Shown: positions 27,301 through 35,020 of the stretch, piece after piece | Layout: every line of letters begins with the position of its first letter | Position numbering within the stretch: the stretch's first letter is position 1 | DNA from: Branchiostoma floridae | Lineage: Eukaryota > Chordata > Leptocardii > Amphioxiformes > Branchiostomatidae | Length of the DNA stretch: 64,000 nt | NCBI RefSeq assembly: GCF_000003815.2 | Contig: NC_049979.1 | Location: 9,446,267-9,510,266 of the forward strand | Reading direction: 5' to 3' | Translations under genes and position numbers: made by a program | Notes under the pieces: model-generated | Told to the model about the DNA's origin: nothing | Databases searched by the model: none | Seen by the model: only the letters and a program-made list of their open reading frames with translations

Positions 27301-29981
27301 TCTGTTGTTTCCTCAGGCATGGCCACGTCTCCAGTGTTATCTTGGTCTGTTTTCTCCTCCCCACCCTCAGTTTGTTTCTTAGGAGTTCCTTCTTCTTTGT
27401 TTTCTTCCTCCTCTTTTACCTCTTCTGTTTTCCCTTGTGTTACTTCTTGTTTTGCTGAAGATGAGCATTCTTGTTTGGCTTTGACTTCTTGATAAGCAGT
27501 CTTGATTATGTTCAAAGCTACAAGAATAAGTCCTTGTAATAGGAGGTTGAACTTCTCCACATTTCTGGCATCTTTGAAACAGCAGCCGCATTGCCTTGAA
27601 GAAAAACAAGAAGGTGTAATGTATTGAAAAATCAGCATCAAGTTTTAATCAAAACCACAATCTTTGATATTCCTCCAAAATAGAGACTATCACTAAATAT
27701 TCACTATCATCCTTCTACAAAACAATTTGTAAAAACAGTCAGGTTTCGTCTTTGCCAGCAGCTTGGATAGAACTAAACTCACTTCTGTTGCCATGTCTGT
27801 ATGAAGCCAACAAGTGCCAGGGCCTCGTCCTTGTTCATCCGTGGTGGCTTTGCTGCTATCATCCGTCCTTCATCTGCAAGGAAAATAGGAGTTTTAGTAG
27901 TCAATAATATTTTTCAGTATGATGAGAGTCGTACTTCAATATCTGTGCCAACCCTTCTCCCAGCAGAGGTAGCAACAGGATTCAAATCGGTTACAACTTA
28001 ATACAAGGTTAGGAAAGCAGGGAAAAGGCTTAATGATCAATTACAATGAAATAAATACAATGAAATAAACAATCTAAATCCTTATGAAGTCAATAATTAT
28101 TATGACTCAATGTGAGGAGGTAACAGTAAAATTTTCACTACACAGGATAGTGCAAAGCTGAAAGTAAAATAGGGGTAGTTGATGGGTACATCTGAGCTAC
28201 ATGAATCTATCAGATATGTGTTAATCACTGGCTCCCTCTGGGACAGCCTTGATGAGTGAACAGTCTTGATCAGTGAACAACCTAGTTTCCCTTCATTCTC
28301 CCTACCATCTCTCCAGTACATGTCCACACCCAAGACATTGATTCCATTTGTAGCAGAGAGAGTAACAGTTATCAATGGTTGGTAGAATGTCTGTAAAAGT
28401 AAGCAGTAGGTCTAGACAGTCAAACTAGTCTAAACTGTTTGACTAACAATCTGAAGATGACATCACTCCTGACAGGTGTTCCCTATTCTAGCATCCTAAC
28501 TTTTTCCTGCTACCCAAACCCCATAACCACAACAAATTTGTCAAAAGGATACATGAGCAGGGGGAATGTTAATGTGTGGTTCACCTACAGTATACTAGTA
28601 CTACTAGTATACCAACTTTATCATTACACAGGATTAGAGCATGTAGGTTGGTAAGATTATAATCATTGAGACCACACTCTTTAGACAAAACACATAGCAA
28701 TACTATCTCAAAGAGATACTTAATTGTTCATTCCATCATGTGGTTCATATACAAATGCTTTAATACAGCTTTCCCTTTTCCATTTAACATTACTCCATTG
28801 AAATTTACATTGCCATGTACTATGGAATCCTTCAGATTAACACTATACCCTTCTTATATACTTGATACCAGTATGAATCATTGACATGATACAATTTTTA
28901 TATTTCATAAACATGTAAGCAGAACTTCTAGTTTTCTACAAATCTCTCTTGACTTGACTATACACTGCCAGATACTATACTCAACATACCTTGCAAGGAC
29001 CGAACAGCTACAACCGGAGACAGATCACTGAGGTCAATTGGTCTATCATAATTTTTTTTCACATGGTCACCCTTATCACATAGCCAAGGATTTATTGTCT
29101 GATGTTACGTATACATTATAGGCTCATGCTTGTAATTGTCCAGGCACGTGATTATCGTGAAACTATATATGATCAGGAAGCTACCAGAAGGTTATGATAA
29201 TCTTATGGCAAGAAATTATGATTTTGTGACACTCCAGCTGATATTTGCCTTCTGACTTTTCACACTGCAGCATAATCGTCAATTACAGTCAATTGGTTTG
29301 AACAATAAATATGCACCTGGTGTGATAAAAATAGCTTGCTGACAGGTGCAAGAGAGAGAAAAACCTTGTCATATTTGGATTTTATCTTCAGCTATCATTT
29401 GGAATTCTCTGATCAAACAACATTCAGTTTCTTTCATGTATAAATTTAGCATATTCACACATATCAACTAAATCTCTTGCAAAATCTGTACCGCCCCTCC
29501 CCCAAGAACTAAATATAAACATGATCTGTTATTTCAGTAATCCTACAAACAAGTCCAATGTTTCCCATAACCTCATTTTTTACATTCCTTTCTTAAACCG
29601 ATTTCTAGATAAATTCCGATATGCCATATGCCATGTAACTGGACGCCGCAAATTTATACTGATGTGGTGGAACAAAATATATCACTGTCCTTCATAGCAC
29701 CAGCGTTCATGTGTCATTTTGGATACAATGAGATCGCCAAGATACCGCCGATCATCACATGGATGAGGCTGTGTTTTGTAAAAAGTCCATAACTAGTATC
29801 ACTTATATTCATGATAAATGAAAGAGGCCCTCGTCTCAGCATACAGTTGCAGCACAGTCGATTTTAGTGACCAAAAAATCATGAAGAGTCATGCTCATTT
29901 TGGCACCAACATATCATCAACAAAATCAATCTACTCACAGGACTGTAAAATCCCGAGCAAGTCCACACACACGTCACACAT
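925..29981 (-). CDS. USP34: USP34 orthologue, giant ubiquitin C-terminal hydrolase (5' and central part, 45 exons, 3' end outside window)
   Basis: This is a very large deubiquitinase of the USP (peptidase C19) family; in vertebrates USP34 removes ubiquitin from axin and supports Wnt signalling. I assembled 45 exons by GT/AG junctions and phase; all junctions agree, giving about 3,026 codons. Similarity to human USP34 is visible from the first residues (MCDVCVDLL here, MCENCADLV in human) to CLEGRSCWTTLIR. The human protein has about 3,546 residues, so several hundred C-terminal residues should lie left of base 1. Order: N-terminal helical repeat region, acidic/His-rich linker (about residues 520-950), a second helical region, the USP domain (about 2000-2350), then a third helical region. 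Exon coordinates are given in the block entries. Introns hold MITEs and SINE remnants but no other gene. Confidence 0.95.
4600..4830. repeat. Degenerate duplicate of the exon 40 3' edge and its flank, with an inserted palindrome
   Basis: The segment resembles 3545-3690, which holds the 3' edge and donor site of exon 40. On the minus strand both end in ATTLHQ-like code followed by the donor: the real exon reads MMTPEATAILHQ, the copy MTPGTTAILHQ, each directly followed by GTACACTTC. The copy also carries inverted arms around 4693-4755 (CATGCTGGGAGACACAG facing its complement) that the original lacks. A possible acceptor lies just upstream of the copied code, but the 41-base piece it would define does not preserve phase. 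Confidence 0.7.
6462..6503 (-). other. USP34: Candidate 42-nt in-frame cassette exon of USP34
   Basis: On the minus strand a T-rich tract and TAG acceptor precede 42 bases that end in CAG followed by GTCTAG. Inserted between exons 35 and 36 it is phase 0 and adds 14 codons (SKTFVRSSTSPSSQ) without a stop. Human USP34 joins directly across this point (exon 35 ends ...KMLLSL, exon 36 starts LEHGV), so this is either an optional exon or chance. Confidence 0.3.
6601..7782. mobile_element. 1.18-kb DNA element with terminal inverted repeats and TTAA flanks
   Basis: The left end GGTAGGATTTCAGGGTGGCT and the reverse complement of the right end GGTAGTATCTCAGGGTGGCT differ at two positions, and the match runs about 23 bases. 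The element is bordered on each side by TTAA (6597-6600, 7783-7786), the target duplication typical of piggyBac-type elements, although the termini do not start with CCC. The interior is AT-rich with no transposase frame, so it is non-autonomous. It lies in the intron between exons 35 and 36 of USP34. Confidence 0.7.
7956..10058 (-). CDS. USP34: USP34 exon 35: complete USP catalytic domain in one exon
   Basis: This 2,103-base exon (701 codons, phase 0 on both sides) encodes about residues 1811-2511. The Cys box GFVGLTNLGATCYMASC places the nucleophile near residue 2003 (codon near 9480). The His box GTADGGHYYSFIRDR has its catalytic His near residue 2254, followed by WYLFNDAEV with the Asn/Asp pair. 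CSQCGKKVRAEKRACF is the zinc-finger-like part of the fingers subdomain; as in human USP34, only the first CxxC pair is obvious. All catalytic residues are present, so the enzyme should be active. Downstream are WIWHDN-type helical segments (here WIWQDNMQFLQDKSIFEHTY). The acceptor that keeps phase is AAAG before CCTCCAGAT at 10058; the AG seven bases further in would break the frame. Confidence 0.95.
10408..19019 (-). CDS. USP34: USP34 exons 17-34, helical region before the protease domain
   Basis: Exons in transcript order: 19019-18892, 18522-18433, 18259-18161, 18032-17950, 17644-17490, 17182-17072, 16614-16515, 16176-16091, 15932-15856, 15552-15426, 14852-14607, 14151-13963, 13377-13234, 12717-12547, 12377-12285, 12052-11966, 11488-11036, 10551-10408. 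Recognisable conserved strings include LVCWFTDRQIRMRFIEGCLE, LTLEQVDTLWNCLATDPEV, AAIQYINNFYING, CPGSSLLVLERGLDLLKSH, LRAEVTHWFE, GPVRMISQGRELT and LPMLLLLQEPHFDNL. The piece around DLRAEVTHW to NMDEKTLQEMGFKD is the ubiquitin-like-fold region that precedes the protease in this family. Exon 33 carries a basic stretch (PRKRSRHSRSKK) that could be a nuclear localisation signal; that is inference. Confidence 0.92.
10725..10945 (-). repeat. SINE-like remnant
   Basis: On the minus strand the end of the stretch reads as a SINE tail (CCTTGTGAAAGGCATT) next to a degenerate tRNA-type B-box (GGTTGGATTCC). It lies in the intron between exons 33 and 34 of USP34. The boundaries are approximate. Confidence 0.35.
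11765..11870 (-). repeat. tRNA-derived SINE remnant
   Basis: Read on the minus strand: TGGCTAAGTTGGTAGAGTG (A-box like), then GGTTGTGAGTTTTATCC (degenerate B-box), with tRNA-like spacing between. It does not form a full cloverleaf by eye, so it is treated as a SINE head or tRNA fossil. Confidence 0.45.
14270..14450. repeat. Dispersed repeat shared with 53035-53175
   Basis: The stretch with GTCAAAGAAGATGTGAAAGAA, TTATTGTTTGG-type sequence and GTTCAACCTTCCT recurs with about the same order and spacing at 53035-53175, in the same orientation. The family is not identified. Confidence 0.5.
15584..15790. repeat. MITE-like fragment with TACAGTCAAACCTGTAC end
   Basis: It starts with TACAGTCAAACCTGTAC followed by GTGACCA-type sequence. 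The segment at 19681-19790 ends with the inverted form (TGTACAGGTTTGACTGTAC) and shares ATATAGACCACCTG-like interior sequence with it. The two look like members of one inverted-repeat family, each in a USP34 intron. Confidence 0.5.
16900..17050 (-). repeat. tRNA-derived SINE remnant
   Basis: On the minus strand: TAACTTAATGGTTACAGTG, then GGTCCTGGGTTCAAACCTCT (B-box GGTTCAAACCT), then a tail TTGTGCCCTTGAGAATTTCC. The same head and tail order appears on the plus strand at 20100-20205. Confidence 0.6.
19333..23173 (-). CDS. USP34: USP34 exons 12-16, acidic and histidine-rich linker
   Basis: Exons in transcript order: 23173-22920, 21881-21689, 20915-20426, 20068-19851, 19469-19333. This part is low complexity: Ser/Glu-rich (SSEEEESPKQKGSGGKAQKK in exon 14), with histidine runs in exon 12 (HMHHHHHHHHVHHGHG and CHHHHLHQHY) and exon 16 (HLHHHHHHHHQ). 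Human USP34 also has a histidine run in its linker, next to a motif matching the end of exon 14 (DCRGFI here, NCRQFI in human). Exon 15 is strongly conserved (SEKNMADFEGEDSGCEEEL). Repeated KKR/KKxK stretches in exon 14 could act in nuclear import. The 3' edge of exon 13 is tandemly duplicated in the following intron (21243-21765). Confidence 0.9.
19681..19790. repeat. MITE-like fragment, partner family of 15584-15790
   Basis: It ends with TGTACAGGTTTGACTGTAC, the reverse complement of the start of the 15584 fragment, and contains ATATAGACCACCTGCCCATA. It lies between USP34 exons 15 and 16. Confidence 0.45.
20100..20205 (+). repeat. tRNA-derived SINE remnant
   Basis: Plus strand: GGGTTAGGGTGTTTTGCCCA, a B-box-like GAGTTCAAACTTCT, then CCCCTTGATGAATTTCCCAC followed by an A-rich stretch. 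It is the same family as 16900-17050, in the opposite orientation. Confidence 0.55.
21243..21765. repeat. 131-bp tandem repeat carrying the exon 13 3' edge and donor site, four copies
   Basis: Copies of the exon 13 donor region (plus-strand ACCAACCCTCGCTGCCCTG) start near 21290, 21421, 21552 and 21683, exactly 131 bp apart. Each unit holds about 65-75 bases of exon code (Ser/Gly/His-rich, GSFSSEHSTHSQGSDGSQGS), the donor GAGG|GTTGGT, about 50 intron bases and an acceptor-like GATGTTAG. Only the copy at 21683 is attached to the intact exon. 131 is not a multiple of three, so using the additional units changes the frame. Confidence 0.85.
23668..29981 (-). CDS. USP34: USP34 exons 1-11, N-terminus with start codon
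   Basis: Exons in transcript order: 29981-29939 (from the ATG), 27873-27783, 27594-27117, 26908-26858, 26571-26354, 25906-25714, 25224-25166, 25046-24974, 24732-24640, 24340-24215, 23797-23668. The start is chosen because MCDVCVDLLGILQS aligns with the human N-terminus MCENCADLVEVL and a stop codon lies shortly upstream in the same frame. Other conserved parts are FKDARNVEKFN, YQMQFPLYTSYKHYF, RVWLHLPAVMQYILPMR, RNMADLMWSAVKEPLD, AFKYFTSPTLTMRLAGLSQ, NKIVEHIFGPNMHIE and SQHLDCIWAAAQ. Exon 3 has an acidic insertion (EEVKEEEENKEEGTPKKQ and similar) in the middle of conserved helices. This is the Armadillo-like N-terminal region of the family. Confidence 0.93.
24005..24190. repeat. Interstitial telomere-like CCCTAA repeat
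   Basis: About 180 bp of CCCTAA-type hexamers, with three perfect consecutive units near 24075 and many degenerate CCCTTA, CCCTAC and CCCTGA units. It lies in the intron between USP34 exons 10 and 11. Confidence 0.75.
25272..25510 (+). repeat. tRNA-derived SINE
   Basis: The head GTGTGGCGCAATGGCTAGAG matches a tRNA A-box region, and GGTCCTGGGTTTGATACTCG holds a degenerate B-box at about the tRNA spacing. The body continues with CCTTGTGCCCTTGGGAAAAG and TACTTAACACGATATGCCC, a tail seen in many animal SINEs. It lies between USP34 exons 6 and 7. It is not a functional tRNA gene: the acceptor arms do not pair. Confidence 0.65.
27874..29938. other. USP34: Intron 1 of USP34
   Basis: About 2.06 kb between the first and second coding exons. 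I see AT-rich sequence, no further exon that fits phase 1, and no clear repeat. Confidence 0.6.
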
Positions 29982-30300
29982 GTTGGCTGGCAGGTCCTTT
30001 ACCGAATGGAGGCGTCAGAAATTCAAGTCCGGGGTTAAAAATTACATTATTGTAAAATAAAAATAGTGATACTCTTCTCTCCCCACATCCAAAGATATAC
30101 CCGCCATTTTGATCACGACGACAACCGAACCAACCCCCGAAGGCTAATTCAGCTCCTCCGGAGATTACCGATCTGCCAAATAAGGAAGTTGTCGGGGAAA
30201 TGGCGGACCCGATTGATTCTTTTGCGTGAAATCAGTTCGTCCAGAAGTCGCTTTCTATTTCACGATCAAAGAAATCTTCATCATGATATGGATAAGCTTT
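29982..30300 (-). promoter_or_regulatory. USP34: Probable USP34 5' UTR and core promoter with YY1-like motifs
   Basis: Upstream of the start codon the minus strand carries AAAATGGCGGG (around 30100-30112), the classic YY1 motif in the orientation usual just downstream of start sites. A second ATGGCGG lies on the plus strand near 30198. No TATA box is placed suitably. Transcription start is not resolved. Confidence 0.4.
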
Positions 30301-31222
30301 TTCTTACAGGTTCTATTCCTTACAATTGATGATTTTTATGCTTTTTGTTCAACGGGCCAGCATGCACCTCCGACCCGATCATGAATGTGTCTTGACAGAA
30401 CGTCCCGCTAGGTGTCACTTCAAAACCAATCACGTACTCACGTGGCAGTCGGTCTGACGCCACTGGAGATTTTAAGCATGCATAGAATTATCTAACCCCT
30501 TCGCCGGAACAAGATAACATTTGCGGTGCCCTATAATAACTCCATTTTGTGAAAGAATTCACCCAAAGAGTTTCCATGACATGGGTGATCATGGGTTTAT
30601 TCGGTCGAGCTGGCCCATCACAGATGTCGGCAACGTCATAATCATATGAGAGAGACAGAGGTATATTTGTATGCCGAAGTTTCGGTACCCTATTTAGAAT
30701 GGAACAACATGGAACGTTTCATAACAACATTTTTCTGTTTTTAACAACTGAGAGGTATGGTGTAAATCTTGCATGGACTCGGATGTAAAATAAACTCCCG
30801 AACGGAAAATTAACAAAGACCACCACTCATTTATCATTAGTCAAAACGCAAAAGTTATCAGACAACCGACACTGCTACAATACGATGTCGAACTGGTAAA
30901 TTTACGTCCGAAGTTGCGCCACCTTCCGTTACATGTAACGTTATATATTCAGGTGTTCAGTCCTGACTAGTCCTAAGCTGCAGGAAATACCGGAGACGGA
31001 ATGCGATGCTGCCGTTATGCGTGTTGCTGGTACCAATAATTTTAGTAGTGTGAATCCACCCCGCGCGTCCGGTAACAGCTATTTTATGACCAGTCGTGCG
31101 TTGACTCCAGGTCCAGGGTGAACGTACGGCCGCGCTCTCGGTTTCCCGGTGGGAGGTTTGGGTCGCTCTAGGCCTCAACTAGTGAAAGCAAACACTTTCT
31201 GTCGTCACTCTCTCGAGGGAGG
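30301..31222. other. Intergenic DNA between USP34 and the palindrome
   Basis: No gene seen. The piece 31046-31135 recurs in part at 51740-51825 (shared GTGAATCCACC, CGCGCGTC, AACAGCTATT and GGGTGAACGTA), so it is a dispersed repeat of unknown type. Confidence 0.5.
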
Positions 31223-32140
31223 GTCTTTTTAGCGAATGCCCACAAACGCCCACTCTAGAGAAGTCCGCGCTGCACGAATCTCATTTTTTTTGCTTGGAAT
31301 ATGTCCACGCTGTGCTCCCATGTATTAATCCTGAGTTTCAAGTCCATCCATCGACCCGAAGTGACATAAATCAAAGTTTTCGATTCTCGATGGTCTTTTT
31401 AGCGAACGCCCAGCAAAATGTCTTTTTAGCGAATGCCCACAAACGCCCACTCTAGAGAAGTCCGCGCTGCACGAATCTCATTTTTTTTGCTTGGAATATG
31501 TCCACGCTGTGCTCCCATGTATTAATCCTGAGTTTCAAGTCCATCCATCGACCCGAAGTGACATAAATCAAAGTTTTCGATTCTCGATGGTCTTTTTAGC
31601 GAACGCCCAGCAAAATGTCTTTTTAGCGAATGCCCACTATATCCACAAAAATATCGGCCGTCGCGCAACGACACCTAAACCTACCGCCACAAACATGTTC
31701 AAGATGTTGTCCCATTGATGTGTACGGAGTTTCCGTGCTTTACAAGCATTTTAAGTCCCTGTTTTTGGTCAAAATGTACGCGCCGATACTGCCAGTACAT
31801 TAACAATGGCAATTCAAAATGGCGGGCACTAGCCATGTGACCTCCTTGCGGGACTGTTCTATAAGTATCGCGGGAGGGACTGTTGTAGCATAGCTTATCA
31901 TACAACCATTTTAGAGTGAATTCTGAACAAGATTTTCAATTCATAGTGCTATCATCTGACTGATATTTACATTGTGGTCCTTTTTTCTATGCTATAATTA
32001 CCCAGGTTTGAGGAACTTAGTGCAAATATGGATATTGATTCTCCTCAGTGCCCAATTAATGTACAAAAGGCTCAGACACATTAGTGTTATAAACCTGACT
32101 AGGGGCAGGTAACCAATACTAGAAAAACATAGCTATTCAT

Positions 32141-33155
32141 TATTACCTTTGCCAGAATGGCTAAGGTTATGTTTTAGGCTTGTGAGTCTGTGTGTCTGTC
32201 TGTCTGTCTGTCTGTCTGTGTGTTAACAGTATAACTCAAGAAGCCTTTGATGGATCCCAATAATATTTGGTAGGTGGGTAGGGGTCGGGAAAACGAAGGT
32301 CAAGTTCGATAATGGGCCCCCTAGCGGCTTGCTAAGGTACTGCAGCAAAACCTCAATTTTTTTTATCTCGTGTTCTGGACCTGCTGTGGTTATGATTTTT
32401 GAGTGGTAAATAGCCCTTGGTGCAGAGAGTAAGTGCTTTAAGTTTGGACCCCCTAGCGGCTTGTTTGGAACTGCAGTCGCCGATTTCCTTTCAAACTTTG
32501 GACGAGAATAACTCGAGAACGTGTTGATGGATCGTCATGGTTTTTGGTATGTAGATAGCCCAAGTAACAATGTACACAATGGAAGACCAATTATGCAAAT
32601 CAGCAACTAATTTGCATAATTAATGAGGAAAGTTTATAAATCCACTGCATTTCATGATAGGACTTTCAAACTTGTCACATATATAGATCAGGAAGAGAGA
32701 AAAATCAATGCATATTAATTATGCAAATGACGGCCTCATTTGCATAATTAATGAGAAGATATAAACATGTTGACGGATCGTCATGGTTTTTGGTATGTAG
32801 ATAGCCAAAGGGAAGACTTACATGATGGAATTATAATTATGCAAATCGACTGCTAATTTGCATAATTAATGAGAAAAGTTTGTAAATCCACTGCATTCCT
32901 TATAGGACTTTCAAACTTGTCACATTTTTAGCTAAGAAAGAAGGAAATATCAATACACATTTATTATGCAAATGATGCTTGATACAATTTAATATTATTA
33001 TGTAAATCTAATCTGCATAGGGATCTAATTTGCATAAGCAATGGCGAAATGTTATGAACCAACTCCAGGCATATAAAATAAAATGTAATGAGTAACACAT
33101 TTATGTCTACAGACATCATTCTACATAACAAACCTGGTTTATTTGGCAAAGGTAT
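32141..33155. mobile_element. 1.0-kb non-autonomous DNA element with ACCTTTGCCA ends (copy 1)
   Basis: It begins TACCTTTGCCAGAATGGC and ends TTTGGCAAAGGTA, short inverted ends. The interior has a GTCTGTCTGTCTG microsatellite, blocks such as CCCCCTAGCGGCTTG, and repeated ATTATGCAAAT / TTTGCATAATTAATGAG modules. The right palindrome arm lacks it: the corresponding empty site is near 35750-35775. A second copy, inverted and longer, lies at 37714-39345. Confidence 0.65.
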
Positions 33156-33597
33156 GTGTTCGTTGAACTCTAGTTAACAATACTATTTACATTATAATAA
33201 TAACTCTTCACCAAACTGGACTTTTCTTATCTTTATTTATCACAGAAACATTGCTACAATGAGGATTTGATTAGATGAGTATCTGTTACAGTGTGTACAA
33301 ACTTATTTCAAATACAAAAATGTATTTCATTTCACTTCCTAAATATTTTCAAAGTATTGAAAGGGGTTGACACATAAACAATATTAATTGCATTATTTGT
33401 GTGCAGAAAAATGTAACCACATGTTATTAATAGTCAAATAAAATGTTGGAACATGGCATGAGCGGGCTCCTCTTCTGAGTACAGAAAGGAAATGTTTTAT
33501 AACATTTAGTTATGACGTAGAAAATTTCAATTGTAAAATGTACCTTTATTAACATTGGCAAACAAATTGTTTTTCTCTTCTTAATAAATAACAACAA

Positions 33598-34878
33598 TAC
33601 AGGTAAGTAAGGTGTGTTTCTTTTATAACAGGCCAGGAAAGACGCCGTACAGGTAAGTAAGGTGTGTTTCCTTTTATGGCAGACCAGATAAGACACCGTG
33701 CAGGTAAGTAAGGTGTGTTTCCTTTTATAGCAGGCCAGGTAAGACACCGTACAGGTAAGTAAGATGTGTTTCCTTTTATAGCAGACCAGGTAAGACACCG
33801 TACAGGTGAGTAACATGTATTTCCTTTGATTACAGACCAGGTAAGACACCATACAGGTGAGTAAAGTGTATTTCCTTTGATTACAGAGCAGGTTAGACAC
33901 CATACAGGTGAGTAACGTGTATTTCCTTTTATAACAGGCCAGGTAAGATACCATACAGGTAAGTAAGGTGTGTTTCCTTTTATAGCAGACCAGGTAAGAC
34001 ACCGTACAGGTGAGTAAGGTGTGTTTCCTTTTATAACAGACCAGGTAAGACACCGTACAGGTGAGTAACGTGTATTTCCTTTGATTACAGACCAGGTAAG
34101 ACACCGCACAGGTGAGTAAGGTGTGTTTCCTTTGGCTTTGCCTATAGACCAGATAGTGTATTATACAGGTAAGTAAGGCGTCTTTCCTTTGCCTATATAC
34201 CATATAGGCCATTATACAGGCGAGTAAGGCGTCTTTCCTTTGCCTATAGACCAGATAGGGTATTATGCAGGTGAGTAAAGCAACTTTCCTTTGCCTATAG
34301 ACCAGAGAGGGTATTATATAGGTGAGTAAAGCAACTTTCCTTTGCCTATAGACCAGATAGGGCATTATACAGGTAAGTTATGTGTCTTTCCTTCGCCTAT
34401 ATACCAGATAGGGCATTATACAGATAAGTAAGGTGTCTTATCTTTGCCTATAGACCAGATAGGGCATTATACAGGTGAGTAAGGCGTCTTTCCTTTGCAT
34501 ATAGACCAGATAGGGTGAGTAAAGCAACTCTCTTTTGCCAGTATACCCGATAGGCCATTATACAGGTGAGTAAGGTGTATTTCCTTTGCCTATAGACCAG
34601 ATAGGGCATTATACAGGTAAGTAAGGTGTCTTTCCTTTGCCTATAGACCAGATAGGGTGTTATACAGGTGAGTAAAGCAACTTTCCTTTGCCTATATACC
34701 ATATAGGCCATTATACAGGTGAGTAATGCGTCTTTCCTTTGCCTATGGACCAGATAGGTATTATACAGGTGAGTAAAGCAACTTTCCTTTGCCTATAGAC
34801 CAGATAGGGCATTATACAGGCAAGTAAGGTGTCTTTCCTTTGCATATAGACCATGTAGGGTATTGTACAGGTAAATTA
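33598..34878. repeat. 51-bp minisatellite with splice-site-like units, left arm, about 25 units
   Basis: Plus-strand unit: a polypyrimidine tract ending CCTATAG or TATAGCAG, then about 21 bases (ACCAGATAGGGCATTATACA plus G), then GTAAGT or GTGAGT. Two subfamilies: 33598-34120 (ACCAGGTAAGACACCGTACA type) and 34120-34878 (ATAGGGCATTATACA type). Because 51 is a multiple of three, the minus strand stays open as a 17-residue repeat (YLVYRQRKVALLTCIIP type), which I do not regard as a gene. Confidence 0.9.
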
Positions 34879-34920
34879 AGTGTATAATACCCTATCTGGT
34901 CTATAGGCAAAGGAAATTGC

Positions 34921-35020
34921 NNNNNNNNNNNNNNNNNNNNNNNNNNNNNNNNNNNNNNNNNNNNNNNNNNNNNNNNNNNNNNNNNNNNNNNNNNNNNNNN
35001 NNNNNNNNNNNNNNNNNNNN
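34921..35020. other. Assembly gap (100 N)
   Basis: Exactly 100 N, a conventional gap of unknown size, located just after the turning point of the palindrome. Confidence 0.99.

Larger units (their letters stand above)
31223..34878. mobile_element. Left arm of a large inverted repeat (foldback-like element)
   Basis: From the outside: a roughly 192-bp unit starting GTCTTTTTAGCGAATGCCCA, present twice in tandem (31223 and about 31415); then about 500 bp of unique arm; a 1.0-kb insertion (32141-33155); then about 400 bp of arm and the 51-bp repeats (33598-34878). Apart from the insertion and different copy numbers, the arm is the reverse complement of 35021-36487. At 34878 the repeat orientation turns. 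Long inverted arms with internal tandem repeats are the hallmark of foldback elements. No transposase frame is visible and no target duplication could be identified. Confidence 0.7.

Noticed and set aside
33427-34365. 312-codon open frame on the minus strand inside the 51-bp repeats
   Set aside because: It is open only because the repeat period is a multiple of three; the 17-residue repeats have no start context, and a second frame is open too.
33598-34878. CRISPR array
   Set aside because: Regular repeats, but no unique spacers, and the window is plainly eukaryotic.
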